Assembly: GCA_033765345.1 (NCBI GenBank)
Contig: JANRIC010000174.1
Span: 1 to 50,356 of the forward strand
Reading direction: 5' to 3'
DNA length: 50,356 nucleotides
Source of the DNA: JANRIC01 sp033765345
Lineage (GTDB): Bacteria > Bacteroidota > Bacteroidia > Cytophagales > Microscillaceae
A program made the position numbers and the translations under genes. This document shows, piece after piece, positions 24,461-32,960 of the stretch (positions are counted from its first letter, which is position 1; each line of letters begins with the position of its first letter). A model generated the notes under the pieces. That model was given only the letters and a program-made list of their open reading frames with translations, searched no databases and was not told the DNA's origin.

Positions 24461-27226
24461 TTATTCTCCAATAAGCATTTTTTTAGTATCAACGATCTTT
24501 CCATCAACAATCAAAGTGTAGAGATACAAGCCTTTTGCATAGTTTTTTGATTGAACTGTTATATGACCTTCCCCTAAGTGATTGATAGGCAATCGGTTTA
24601 GTTCTTTACCCTGTAAATCTGTGATTAAAATCATAGCCTGGGATGCGTCTATGGGAATTTGATAAGGGATGATGGTAGATTTATCAAAGGGATTAGGACG
24701 GTTTTGGTAGAGTTGTGCGGTTTTGGTATTTTCTATTGTGCTACTTTCGTGCAAATAGCCTGAACCGAGCAATTTGTTTTCCAGTTCTTTGATTTTTGCA
24801 TCTTGTGTTTTTATGGCTTCAATCAAAACAGGGATTAATCCGTCATAATTGACAGCTTTGTACCCTTCTTGGTCTACTGTTACCAGTTCGGGGAATACTT
24901 TTTCTACATCCTGAGCGATTAAGCCTAGTTTTCGCCCTTCGGGAAGGCCTTTTTGGGCAAATTTTTCAGTTTGGTAGTGATAACTCACGCCATTGAGTTG
25001 GTGGAGCATTTCCATAGCTTTGGGGATGGATTGGATGTTACTTTTGAATCGTCTGTCAGAGGTAATAAAACTTCCGGTAGCGAGTACATTACCACTGACG
25101 GTAAGTTTTTGACTTGGCTCAGTGCTGAGGTAATCACCAATGCCTACATTGCCTGTATTGGCAATTACGAGGCGTGTTTTACTGGGTCCGCTGGTATTAA
25201 TTTCCCAGTCAGCAATTACAAACTTACCTGTATTCAGCCCTGTTGCACGGGTATAAAAGTAAAAGCTTTTCCAAACGGTATTAAAATTAGTGTTGTAACG
25301 TACGATTGCAAAACCAGGATCATCGCGATCGCGGTCGATTCGGAAGATAGCATTGGGAGCTCTCAGGTGAATAGGTCTTTCGGGGTTTTGGATTCCTATT
25401 CCGAGAGATCCGTGGACTGCTACCACTTTTTGGGCAAATTCTCCGTATATGAGCGGTTTGGAGGTGCTGTCGTTGGCTATGTAGAGTTTGTTGGAGCCTG
25501 TTTCTTTGTATCCTGCTTGATGCCCTAAGAACACATTGCCTGAGCCTGTGGAATTAAAAAAACCGGCATTTAATCCAAAAAAGGAATTATTATTTCCACT
25601 GGTATTAAAGCCTCCGGTACCCACACCAAAAAAGCTATTGGAATTTCCGGTTGAATTTAAGAATCCTGCACTTTTACCGAAAAAGGAATTCAATTTACCT
25701 TGAGTATTGGAATAACCTGCATCTGTTCCAAAAAAGGAGTTTTGCTCTCCGGATGTATTATTGTACCCTACTTTGGTTCCAAAAAATGCATTGGCATTCC
25801 CGACATCGTTTGAGTAGCCTGCATCTGTTCCAAAAAAAGCATTAGAGGCACCGGATATATTGGAATAACCAGCATATCTTCCAAAGAATGCGTTTAAACC
25901 ACCTATAGTGTTAGAATAGCCGGCAGAGAATCCAAAAAAAGAGTTGTCATTCCCTGAAGTATTTGAATAACCTGCGGAGGCTCCGACAAATGAATTCGCA
26001 GTGCCTTCGGAGTTGCTGTATCCTGAAAAAGACCCTATGTAAACATTAAAATTCCCCGATTTGTTGGCAAACCCGGCTCTGTATCCGATAAAAGAATTAG
26101 CTTCTCCGATTGTGTTATGGAAGCCAGCTTCGGCACCCAAGAAGGCATTATAATTCCCTAGGCTGTTGGAGTATCCTGCCTGCCATCCCAAAAAAGCATT
26201 GGCACTTCCTTTGGTATTAAAATATCCTGCGCTCCTGCCGAAAAAGGCATTAGAATTTCCTTCTGTGTTAGAATACCCTGTGAGTGCTCCAAAAAAGGCG
26301 TTGGCGTGTCCTGTGATATTGGATACGCCCGTTTTTTCACCAAAAAATGAGTTGCTATTACCCTCTGTATTTGCATAACCGGCTTCTTTGCCAAAAAAAG
26401 AATTTTGGCCTCCTAAGGTATTAGAGTATCCAGAAAATGCACCAAAAAAAGAATTATCTTCGCCTGTGCTGTTTAACCGTCCGGCGTTTCCTCCAAAAAA
26501 GGAATTATTGTTGGCAACGGTATTGCCGACTCCTGCATAAGTTCCGAAAAAAGAATTCCACTGTCCCAGCGTGTTTGCAAATCCAGACTCATACCCAAAA
26601 AATGAATTATAACTGGCAGTCGTATTTGAATATCCAGATTCGGCACCCAAAAAAGCATTACGCCCACCTGTGGTATTGGAAAGTCCTGCGGATTCTCCAA
26701 TAAATGTATTATAATCACCTGTGCTGCTTGAACGGCCAGATGCTCTACCGAAAAATGAATTGGCTCTGCCGGTAGTATTTGAAAGTCCAGCAGATTCTCC
26801 GAAAAAAGAATTAAACATACCGCTTGCATTAGTCCCACCGGCATCCGCTCCAAAAAAAGAATTGTAATCACCCGAATTAAAACGCCCCGCAGAATAACCG
26901 AAAAAAGAATTCCTACTACCTACTCTATTATAAAACCCAGAGCTTGCTCCGAAAAAAGAATTCTGGTTTCCCCAAGTGTTGTCATATCCTGAATTCGCTC
27001 CGAAAAAAGAATTTTCTCTGCCTATGGTACTATTAACTCCTGCATAAGCTCCAAAAAAGGAATTGCTTGAACCAGTAGTCAGGCTGACACCAGAAAATAA
27101 TCCCAGGCGTGTATTTAACGTAGCTATGCTAATCTCATTTGAGCCAGCTTTAGGCTGTGGAATCTGTGCCCAGCTTTGGTATCCGGCTAAAATGATCAAG
27201 ATGAAAAGTAATTTGTGTTTTTTCAT
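24461..27226 (-). CDS. Surface protein with 31 NSFFG repeats, S74-like domain and T9SS sorting domain
   Basis: This 921-residue protein has a signal peptide (1-20) and then, from residue 55, thirty consecutive units of 17 residues plus a partial 31st. The consensus is NSFFGxxAGYSNTxGxx (one unit has 16). Residues 564-720 are a beta-rich region with NVGIG-type turns. Residues 723-815 resemble the phage tail-fibre intramolecular chaperone (peptidase S74-like): SDRRFKSNI, then LGLIAQDVEKVFPELV and YDGLIPVLIEAIK. After a coiled coil the end (838-921) is a type A T9SS sorting domain (YQNRPNPF ... GLYLYTLIVDGKIVDTKKMLI). It would be exported through the type IX system as a fibrous surface or secreted protein. 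The repeat array probably forms a beta roll or helix. Confidence 0.88.
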   Translation of the reverse strand: MKKHKLLFILIILAGYQSWAQIPQPKAGSNEISIATLNTRLGLFSGVSLTTGSSNSFFGAYAGVNSTIGRENSFFGANSGYDNTWGNQNSFFGASSGFYNRVGSRNSFFGYSAGRFNSGDYNSFFGADAGGTNASGMFNSFFGESAGLSNTTGRANSFFGRASGRSSSTGDYNTFIGESAGLSNTTGGRNAFLGAESGYSNTTASYNSFFGYESGFANTLGQWNSFFGTYAGVGNTVANNNSFFGGNAGRLNSTGEDNSFFGAFSGYSNTLGGQNSFFGKEAGYANTEGNSNSFFGEKTGVSNITGHANAFFGALTGYSNTEGNSNAFFGRSAGYFNTKGSANAFLGWQAGYSNSLGNYNAFLGAEAGFHNTIGEANSFIGYRAGFANKSGNFNVYIGSFSGYSNSEGTANSFVGASAGYSNTSGNDNSFFGFSAGYSNTIGGLNAFFGRYAGYSNISGASNAFFGTDAGYSNDVGNANAFFGTKVGYNNTSGEQNSFFGTDAGYSNTQGKLNSFFGKSAGFLNSTGNSNSFFGVGTGGFNTSGNNNSFFGLNAGFFNSTGSGNVFLGHQAGYKETGSNKLYIANDSTSKPLIYGEFAQKVVAVHGSLGIGIQNPERPIHLRAPNAIFRIDRDRDDPGFAIVRYNTNFNTVWKSFYFYTRATGLNTGKFVIADWEINTSGPSKTRLVIANTGNVGIGDYLSTEPSQKLTVSGNVLATGSFITSDRRFKSNIQSIPKAMEMLHQLNGVSYHYQTEKFAQKGLPEGRKLGLIAQDVEKVFPELVTVDQEGYKAVNYDGLIPVLIEAIKTQDAKIKELENKLLGSGYLHESSTIENTKTAQLYQNRPNPFDKSTIIPYQIPIDASQAMILITDLQGKELNRLPINHLGEGHITVQSKNYAKGLYLYTLIVDGKIVDTKKMLIGE
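25538..27064 (-). repeat. Array of thirty 51-bp coding repeats
   Basis: The DNA encoding residues 55-563 of the surface protein consists of 51-bp units in frame (one of 48 bp), each seen on the plus strand as a variant of CCAAAAAA(G/T)(G/A)(A/C)ATT. Codon choice differs between units even where the amino acids agree, so most duplications are old. Being coding and without spacers, the array is not CRISPR. Confidence 0.9.
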
Positions 27227-27327
27227 TAGGTGTTAAGTTTTGAAAATATAGAAAAGATGCCTACTTTGTTAAAGGCTTTTCGGCTTAGGCCTTTCAGCTA
27301 AACTAAGGGTTGATGAAATCTGAGATG

Positions 27328-27675
27328 TTAATTGTTAGAAGATTTTGATTTTTGACTTCGGATGCCGCTTAGAATTATTCCCCATACAAATACGGTAAAT
27401 ACACTTATCTGCGAAAAATATAATAAGAAAGGATCTGCCCAATTGTTATGTGTAGTTATATTGAGAAAAGGTAAGACGATCAGTATGGGCAGAAACAAAT
27501 AAAAGGCAGCAGAAGAAAAACCGATCATAGCTTGCTCTTTCAAAGGTCTTTTGTTAGTAAGACGTGTAAGAGTCGCTCCCAGAACTCCCAATATAATTTG
27601 TCCGATCATCCAAGAAATTAAAAATAAAAGGCTTAAAACAGCCCCAAAATTTGGACCAAAGATATTGCTAGGCAT
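27328..27675 (-). CDS. Small hypothetical membrane protein
   Basis: The 115-residue protein has three hydrophobic helices (about 12-35, 50-70 and 85-105) and a polar C-terminal tail (SGIRSQKSKSSNN). No family is recognised. The layout resembles small DUF membrane proteins of Bacteroidota. It lies between two T9SS cargo genes on the same strand. Confidence 0.6.
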   Translation of the reverse strand: MPSNIFGPNFGAVLSLLFLISWMIGQIILGVLGATLTRLTNKRPLKEQAMIGFSSAAFYLFLPILIVLPFLNITTHNNWADPFLLYFSQISVFTVFVWGIILSGIRSQKSKSSNN

Positions 27676-27720
27676 AAGAGTAGTTTTTTAAATTTGTTGG
27701 TATAATTCTGTGTTAGGTAT

Positions 27721-27750
27721 TTTATCCACCCATCTGAATGGGCGGATAAA
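27721..27750. terminator. Strong hairpin directly after the 571-residue T9SS protein gene
   Basis: TTTATCC-A-CCCAT (27721-27733) pairs with ATGGG-C-GGATAAA (27738-27750): 12 base pairs with one internal mismatch and a CTGA tetraloop. No clear T-run follows on either strand, but its place 4 bases past the stop codon suggests transcript termination or 3' end protection. Confidence 0.5.
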
Positions 27751-27753
27751 ATA

Positions 27754-29469
27754 TCAATTTTTCTGAAATTTGATTTCTTGGACTCGGCCTTCTTCTGTTG
27801 TGATTTTCAGCACATACCAACCAGGCGATAAATTTGCGAGCGATAGATCGGTTTTTACAGACGTAAAGGGTAGGTTTTTCAGAAGATTTCCTTTTATATC
27901 ATACAAGGTGATTGTTTTTGGCTTTACGTTGAGATTGTCTAGTTCGATCGTAAAGAGATCGTCAGTTGGGTTAGGATATGCTCGGATGTGCAAAGAAGAT
28001 TTTGTAGTTTCAGTTATGTCGGTTTTTGATGTGGGCCTACACGGTTTCACCTCCTCGGTAACTTTTATACTGATTACCCAGAAATCATTACCGCGCAAAT
28101 GGTAATCAGTTTGTCCGTGACGATTATCCGATTTATCAGCACCCCGATTAGAATCCGAATGGCCACCTATTAAATAACCTTCGGATGTGGGTATGATGTC
28201 TGTTAGGGTTTCCACATTGGTTCCGCCTAGTGTTTTATCCCAGATTTTTTCGCCGTTTTCGTCTGTTCTTATGATCCAGTAATCATTATATCCTCCTATT
28301 CTGTTTTCTGATTTTTCAGCTCCTATATTGGAGTAAGAACTACCAGCTGCTACAACACCATTATCTTGAGTTGGTATTAAGGCACCAAAGTATTCAAGGC
28401 TTGTTCCGCCAAGCGTTTTATCCCAAAGTATGGTACCCTCCGAATCAATCTTTACGAGCCAAAAGTCATTATCTGTGTTATAAATATAATCAGGAGTTCC
28501 TCGGAGACCTTCTGATTTATCACCGCTGATATCGGAGTTGGACGTGCCTCCCAACACATAATTCTGATCTGTGGTCATCGTAATATTCATTAACATATCA
28601 CTCGATTCACCACCGATTGTTTTATCCCAAATAATGATTCCATTAGGATCTAGCTTTACAACCCAATAATCGACTCCGCCTTTTGAATTTTCTTTTTTGA
28701 ATGTTCCGGCATTGGAGTTTGAATAACCACCTAGCAAATAGTCTCCTTCTGGAGTCAGAACTATCGAGTTCAAGAGATCACTTTCCCCTCCTCCAATGGT
28801 TTTATCCCAAATTTTTTTACCGTCAGCATCTACTTTCAAAACCCAATAATCGGGAGTCATCCAAGTCCAATCGGTTTCAAAGCCCTGATTGCCTTCCGAT
28901 TTATCACCGCTTATGCCTGATAAGGAATATCCACCCAATACAAAGGATCCATTTTCGGTTTCGATCATAGATGTAAGAATATCAATATGGCTTCCTCCAA
29001 ACGTTTTATCCCAAATTACGCCTCCATAGGGATCAACTTTTACAATCCAATAATCGTCTAATCCTCGGTTTTTTTCCGATTTTTCATATTTGATATCAGA
29101 CCTGGAGTAGCCGCCCAGCAAGTAATTACCGTCTTTGGTTTGGATCATAGAGGTGAGATAGTCTTGGTTATGGCCACCTATGCTTACATCCCAAAGCCTA
29201 TTGCCTACATAATCGGTTTTTACCAGCCAAAAGTCATCCATTCCTCTATTGTGGCTTGATTTATAGTTACTGCTGTCTCCGTCAGAATGACCTGCCAGTA
29301 AAAAGCCCCCATCAGGTGTTTTAAGCATAGAAAAAAGTCTATCGACTACATATTCACCATAGGTTTGATCCCAACCTGTGTTGATTACCGATGAGATACC
29401 GCAGTCTTGTGCCTGTAAGGAAGTATTTATGAGGAAGATAAGAAGTAAAATTTGTTGTAAATTTTTCAT
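27754..29469 (-). CDS. T9SS-sorted protein with WDKT-GG repeats
   Basis: The 571-residue protein has a signal peptide (MKNLQQILLLIFLINTSLQAQ). About six repeats of 65-80 residues follow, each with D-(F/Y)-W-(L/V)-V-K-x-D...G...(I/L)-WDKTxGG...D...LxxMIxTxDGxYLLGGYSxS. This pattern is common in Bacteroidota proteins predicted to form beta propellers or similar blades. Residues 500-571 are a type A sorting domain (IRAYPNPTDDLFTIEL ... GWYVLKITTEEGRVQEIKF). It should be secreted or attached by the type IX system. The role is unknown. Same strand and neighbourhood as the 921-residue T9SS protein. Confidence 0.85.
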   Translation of the reverse strand: MKNLQQILLLIFLINTSLQAQDCGISSVINTGWDQTYGEYVVDRLFSMLKTPDGGFLLAGHSDGDSSNYKSSHNRGMDDFWLVKTDYVGNRLWDVSIGGHNQDYLTSMIQTKDGNYLLGGYSRSDIKYEKSEKNRGLDDYWIVKVDPYGGVIWDKTFGGSHIDILTSMIETENGSFVLGGYSLSGISGDKSEGNQGFETDWTWMTPDYWVLKVDADGKKIWDKTIGGGESDLLNSIVLTPEGDYLLGGYSNSNAGTFKKENSKGGVDYWVVKLDPNGIIIWDKTIGGESSDMLMNITMTTDQNYVLGGTSNSDISGDKSEGLRGTPDYIYNTDNDFWLVKIDSEGTILWDKTLGGTSLEYFGALIPTQDNGVVAAGSSYSNIGAEKSENRIGGYNDYWIIRTDENGEKIWDKTLGGTNVETLTDIIPTSEGYLIGGHSDSNRGADKSDNRHGQTDYHLRGNDFWVISIKVTEEVKPCRPTSKTDITETTKSSLHIRAYPNPTDDLFTIELDNLNVKPKTITLYDIKGNLLKNLPFTSVKTDLSLANLSPGWYVLKITTEEGRVQEIKFQKN

Positions 29470-29653
29470 GTTGGATTATTTAGATTTCACACTTCTTTTT
29501 TTGTGTAAATAAATTTACGAATGCCAGATAATGAAGTGATATGAGTTTGTAATGAAGAGGTATAGTAATGCAGTGAAATTGTATTTTGTGGTAATGAGAA
29601 TTTTACTTAGATTAGAATGTTATTTATCCATTCATAATCAATGATTTAGTAAT

Positions 29654-31906
29654 ATGATTAGAATAAACTTGATTATTTTTATAGCATGGCTGGCTTTACA
29701 ATCGCTACAAGCTCAGGAAAAGCCCAACCTTCAACAGTTACACGAATCACTCCTAAAAACCACTGATTCTGATACCCTGAAAGTGAATATTTTAGCAGAT
29801 ATAGCGTTGTTGTATTATCAAAATCATCCTGACTCAACGCTTATTTATGCAGAAAAATCTTTACAGTTGGCTCAAAAACAAAATTATCAAGTAGCTGTAA
29901 CAAGGGCTTATTTTTTAAAAGGTTTAGCTTATCAAGTGAAAGAGGAATATCAGCAGGCAATTATCTATTATGAGGAGTTATCTAAAATGCTTATTCATCA
30001 TCAAGATCTCAGCCTTCAATCACGAGCTTTCAATAATTTGGCTATAGTCTATCAAGAGCAGGGTAATTTGGGCAAGGCTATGCAAATCCACCAGGAAAAC
30101 CTTAAGATTAAAGAAAAACTCAATGATCAGCAAGGAATTTCCAATGTGTATAACAATATCGGAAATCTTTATGATATACAAGGCGACTACGACCAGGCAT
30201 TGATCCACCACCTCAAAGCACTCAAAATCCGTGAAGCTATACAAGATAAGAATGGTCTGGCTACTTCTTATTTGAATATAGGGAATGTGTATACCATGTT
30301 GCAAAACCCGATACTTGCGCAGGAAAATTTTGAAAAATCCTTGAAAATCAATGAATTACTCAATAATCATAGACGTAAAGCCTTACTTTTAAATAATCTT
30401 GCCTCTGTATATCAAAAACAAGATTCTCTGGATAAAGCCCTTAGTTATTATTTTCAGGCATTTGAGATCAATATTTTGTTAAAAGCCAAGGAAGCACAAG
30501 CAGATAATTTGAATAATATAGCTTTGATTTTTAGCCATAAAAAAGAATTTGATCAAGCCCAGAAGTATTTTGAACAGGCCTTAGGCATCATTCAGGAAAT
30601 GGGAAACCATGAAAAAACGGCCATTTTTTTGAATAACATGGCAGATAATTTTAAAAAACAAGCACAATGGGAGAAAGCTTTTTTGTATGCTCAACAAGGC
30701 TATGAGCTGGCTAAATCTATTCCAGCAAAAGTGATAGCTAGGAATGCACTGAAAATTATGGCGGCTGTGAAATATGCTCAAAAAGAAGGAATGGCAGCTT
30801 ATGAATTTCAAAATGAATCATTTACCTATCATGACTCTATTTTTAATGAAAACTCCATCCGGCAAATCAATGAACTTACCGCTCGATACGAAACCGAAAA
30901 AAAAGAAAAAGAAATAGAATTGTTGAATAAACAGCAAAAAATCAACGAATTGGCACTCCATGAGCAAACTGCGCTTACCCAAAAAAGACAAGCTGAATGG
31001 GTACGTCTTAAGCAAGAAAAGATCGCACAGGAAGCTGAATTTGCCCGCAAACAAGCACTAAAAAAACTGGAAATTTATCAGATCAATCAATCTAAGGCTA
31101 TCCAAAAATTTGATTTTGAGAGAAAAGAAAAAGAAGCCCTGGCCAATATCCAACTCCTAAGAAAGGATAATTCACTCAAAGCTTCAGTAATAGAAAATGA
31201 AAAATTAAAAAACAGAAATTTTATCCTATTTACTGGCTTAGGTGTATTACTCCTGAGTACAATTACTGCCTTAGTATTCCTTCGTCAACGCCAACGCCTA
31301 CTTCTTGAGACTGAACGAAGATTACGTGAAAATATCATTCACCAATTTGATAATCTTAAAAACCAAATTAGCCCTCACTTTCTTCTAAACAGCCTTACTG
31401 CCTTAAACACACTTATAGCCAAAAATCCTGAACAAGCCCAGCACTTTACACGTGATATGGCAAAAGTATATCGACACGTGTTGCAATTGAAAGATCAGCT
31501 TTTGGTAGAATTAAAAGAGGAACTAGAACTCAGCCGAGCTTATATTTCTTTACAAAAAATGCGCTTTGGGGAAAATCTAAAACTCTCGATTTCTATCTGT
31601 GAGTCCAAGCTACGTGATAACTTGCCTCCGCTTTCTCTGCAGCTACTGTTGGAAAATGCCATCAAACACAATGAAATTTCAGAAGCGAAACCTTTGCAAA
31701 TTCATGTAATGAATGAATCCAATTTTCTGATCATACGAAATAACTTACAATTAAAACCCGAAATGGAAAAAGCCAAAGAAGAAAACTCTACCTATATCGG
31801 ATTGAAAAACCTGGCCGAGCGTTATCGTTTGGTAAGTGAAAAAAAACCTTTTTTTGGCATTCAGCAAAATGAATATGTTGTAAAACTGCCTCTAATAGCT
31901 TCTTAA
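29654..31906 (+). CDS. TPR-containing LytS-type sensor histidine kinase
   Basis: This 750-residue sensor begins with a signal sequence (1-20). Tetratricopeptide repeats follow (about 60-360; typical cores are RAFNNLAIVYQEQGNLGKAMQIH and SNVYNNIGNLYDIQGDYDQALIH). A charged coiled coil (about 400-510) leads to one transmembrane helix (about 517-540). The cytoplasmic part has a His_kinase (LytS/YehU) domain with the phosphoacceptor His575 in QISPHFLLNSL, and an ATP-binding region with LLLENAIKHNE. The TPR part therefore lies in the periplasm. Its partner, a LytTR regulator, starts 17 bases downstream. Confidence 0.93.
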   Translation: MIRINLIIFIAWLALQSLQAQEKPNLQQLHESLLKTTDSDTLKVNILADIALLYYQNHPDSTLIYAEKSLQLAQKQNYQVAVTRAYFLKGLAYQVKEEYQQAIIYYEELSKMLIHHQDLSLQSRAFNNLAIVYQEQGNLGKAMQIHQENLKIKEKLNDQQGISNVYNNIGNLYDIQGDYDQALIHHLKALKIREAIQDKNGLATSYLNIGNVYTMLQNPILAQENFEKSLKINELLNNHRRKALLLNNLASVYQKQDSLDKALSYYFQAFEINILLKAKEAQADNLNNIALIFSHKKEFDQAQKYFEQALGIIQEMGNHEKTAIFLNNMADNFKKQAQWEKAFLYAQQGYELAKSIPAKVIARNALKIMAAVKYAQKEGMAAYEFQNESFTYHDSIFNENSIRQINELTARYETEKKEKEIELLNKQQKINELALHEQTALTQKRQAEWVRLKQEKIAQEAEFARKQALKKLEIYQINQSKAIQKFDFERKEKEALANIQLLRKDNSLKASVIENEKLKNRNFILFTGLGVLLLSTITALVFLRQRQRLLLETERRLRENIIHQFDNLKNQISPHFLLNSLTALNTLIAKNPEQAQHFTRDMAKVYRHVLQLKDQLLVELKEELELSRAYISLQKMRFGENLKLSISICESKLRDNLPPLSLQLLLENAIKHNEISEAKPLQIHVMNESNFLIIRNNLQLKPEMEKAKEENSTYIGLKNLAERYRLVSEKKPFFGIQQNEYVVKLPLIAS

Positions 31907-31922
31907 ACAAAATATCAGCCTG

Positions 31923-32678
31923 ATGAAAGTTGCCATTATAGAAGATGAACCCCAAGTAGCCCAGGATTTGAAAAATTTATTGATCGAACTCAAACCCAAT
32001 ATTGAAATAAAATCAATCCTGAATAATGTCAGTCATAGTGTAGATTGGCTTCAAAAAAACTCGGTAGATTTATTATTTATGGATATTAATCTGGGTACAG
32101 GCTTGGCTTTTGACATCTTTGAACAAATCAAGGTAATCACGCCCGTTATATTTACAACCGCTTACGACAGTTACATGTTACAAGCTTTTAAAATCAATAG
32201 CATTGATTATCTCTTAAAACCTATTGATAAGCAGGAACTTAGTAAAAGTTTGGAAAAATATGAGCAATTATACACGAATCAGCCTCCCATCGGATGGAAA
32301 CAGATATGGGATAATCTCCAAAATACTCCCTCCCCAAAATATCAAACCAGGATGATGGTGGTGTCAGGTGAAAAAATCCTTTCTATCAAAACAGAAGAAA
32401 TTGCCTATTTTTTCGGACGTCAGCGTTATGTATCTCTCGTTAATTTCAAGAATGAATACTATTTGGTTGATTTTACTCTTGATAAACTCGATGAAATCCT
32501 TAATCCTTATGATTTTTTTAGAATTAACCGTCAGTTTATCATTAATTTTAGTGCAATCAAAAATATGCATACGTATTTTCGCGGACGCATTAAACTTGAG
32601 CTTACCCCCTCTACCAAAGAAGAAACCGTTGTTTCTGCTGAAAGAGTTAATCGATTTAAAGAATGGCTAAATAGATAA
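31923..32678 (+). CDS. LytTR family response regulator
   Basis: The 251-residue protein has a receiver domain (1-120) with Asp8-Glu9, the phosphoacceptor Asp54 in LLFMDINLG, and the Lys in YLLKPIDKQE. A LytTR DNA-binding domain follows (about 140-250; KILSIKTEEIAYFFGRQRYVSL ... FFRINRQFIINFSAIK). It forms an operon with the TPR kinase. LytTR regulators bind direct repeats upstream of target genes; no target is visible here, though the divergent surface-protein genes are natural candidates. Confidence 0.95.
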   Translation: MKVAIIEDEPQVAQDLKNLLIELKPNIEIKSILNNVSHSVDWLQKNSVDLLFMDINLGTGLAFDIFEQIKVITPVIFTTAYDSYMLQAFKINSIDYLLKPIDKQELSKSLEKYEQLYTNQPPIGWKQIWDNLQNTPSPKYQTRMMVVSGEKILSIKTEEIAYFFGRQRYVSLVNFKNEYYLVDFTLDKLDEILNPYDFFRINRQFIINFSAIKNMHTYFRGRIKLELTPSTKEETVVSAERVNRFKEWLNR

Positions 32679-32691
32679 AAATTACACAAAA

Positions 32692-32727
32692 ATAAAAAAA
32701 ACTCCACCAACAAGGTCGGTGAAGTTT
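32692..32727. terminator. Bidirectional terminator-like hairpin
   Basis: AACT-C-CACC (32700-32708) pairs with GGTG-A-AGTT (32718-32726) with one mismatch and a 9-base loop. An A-run precedes the stem, so the T-rich tail (TTTTTTTATTTTTG) is on the minus strand, while the plus strand has only TTT. It lies 22 bases past the LytTR stop and could end both it and the minus-strand TPR transcript. Between here and 32960 nothing else was seen. Confidence 0.55.
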
Positions 32728-32960
32728 CCAATTACACACAAACTATTAACTATTTATAGGATATTTCAATCATCTTTCAAAAGAAATTTGTAAAAAAAAG
32801 AACTAATCTACTACACCAAAACTTCACTACTCTCTTTCTTTCCGTTTACATTGCAATATTAACATGATTGTATCAATTTTTTATCTCAAAGTAATTTTTG
32901 AAATTACGTATGTATGTTTTTTCATCAATAATTATAAAATAAAAATACATAGTAGCTATT

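Noticed and set aside
25538..27064. Possible CRISPR array suggested by regular 51-bp repeats
   Set aside because: The units are contiguous, vary in sequence, keep one reading frame and encode the NSFFG protein repeats; there are no spacers and no cas genes.
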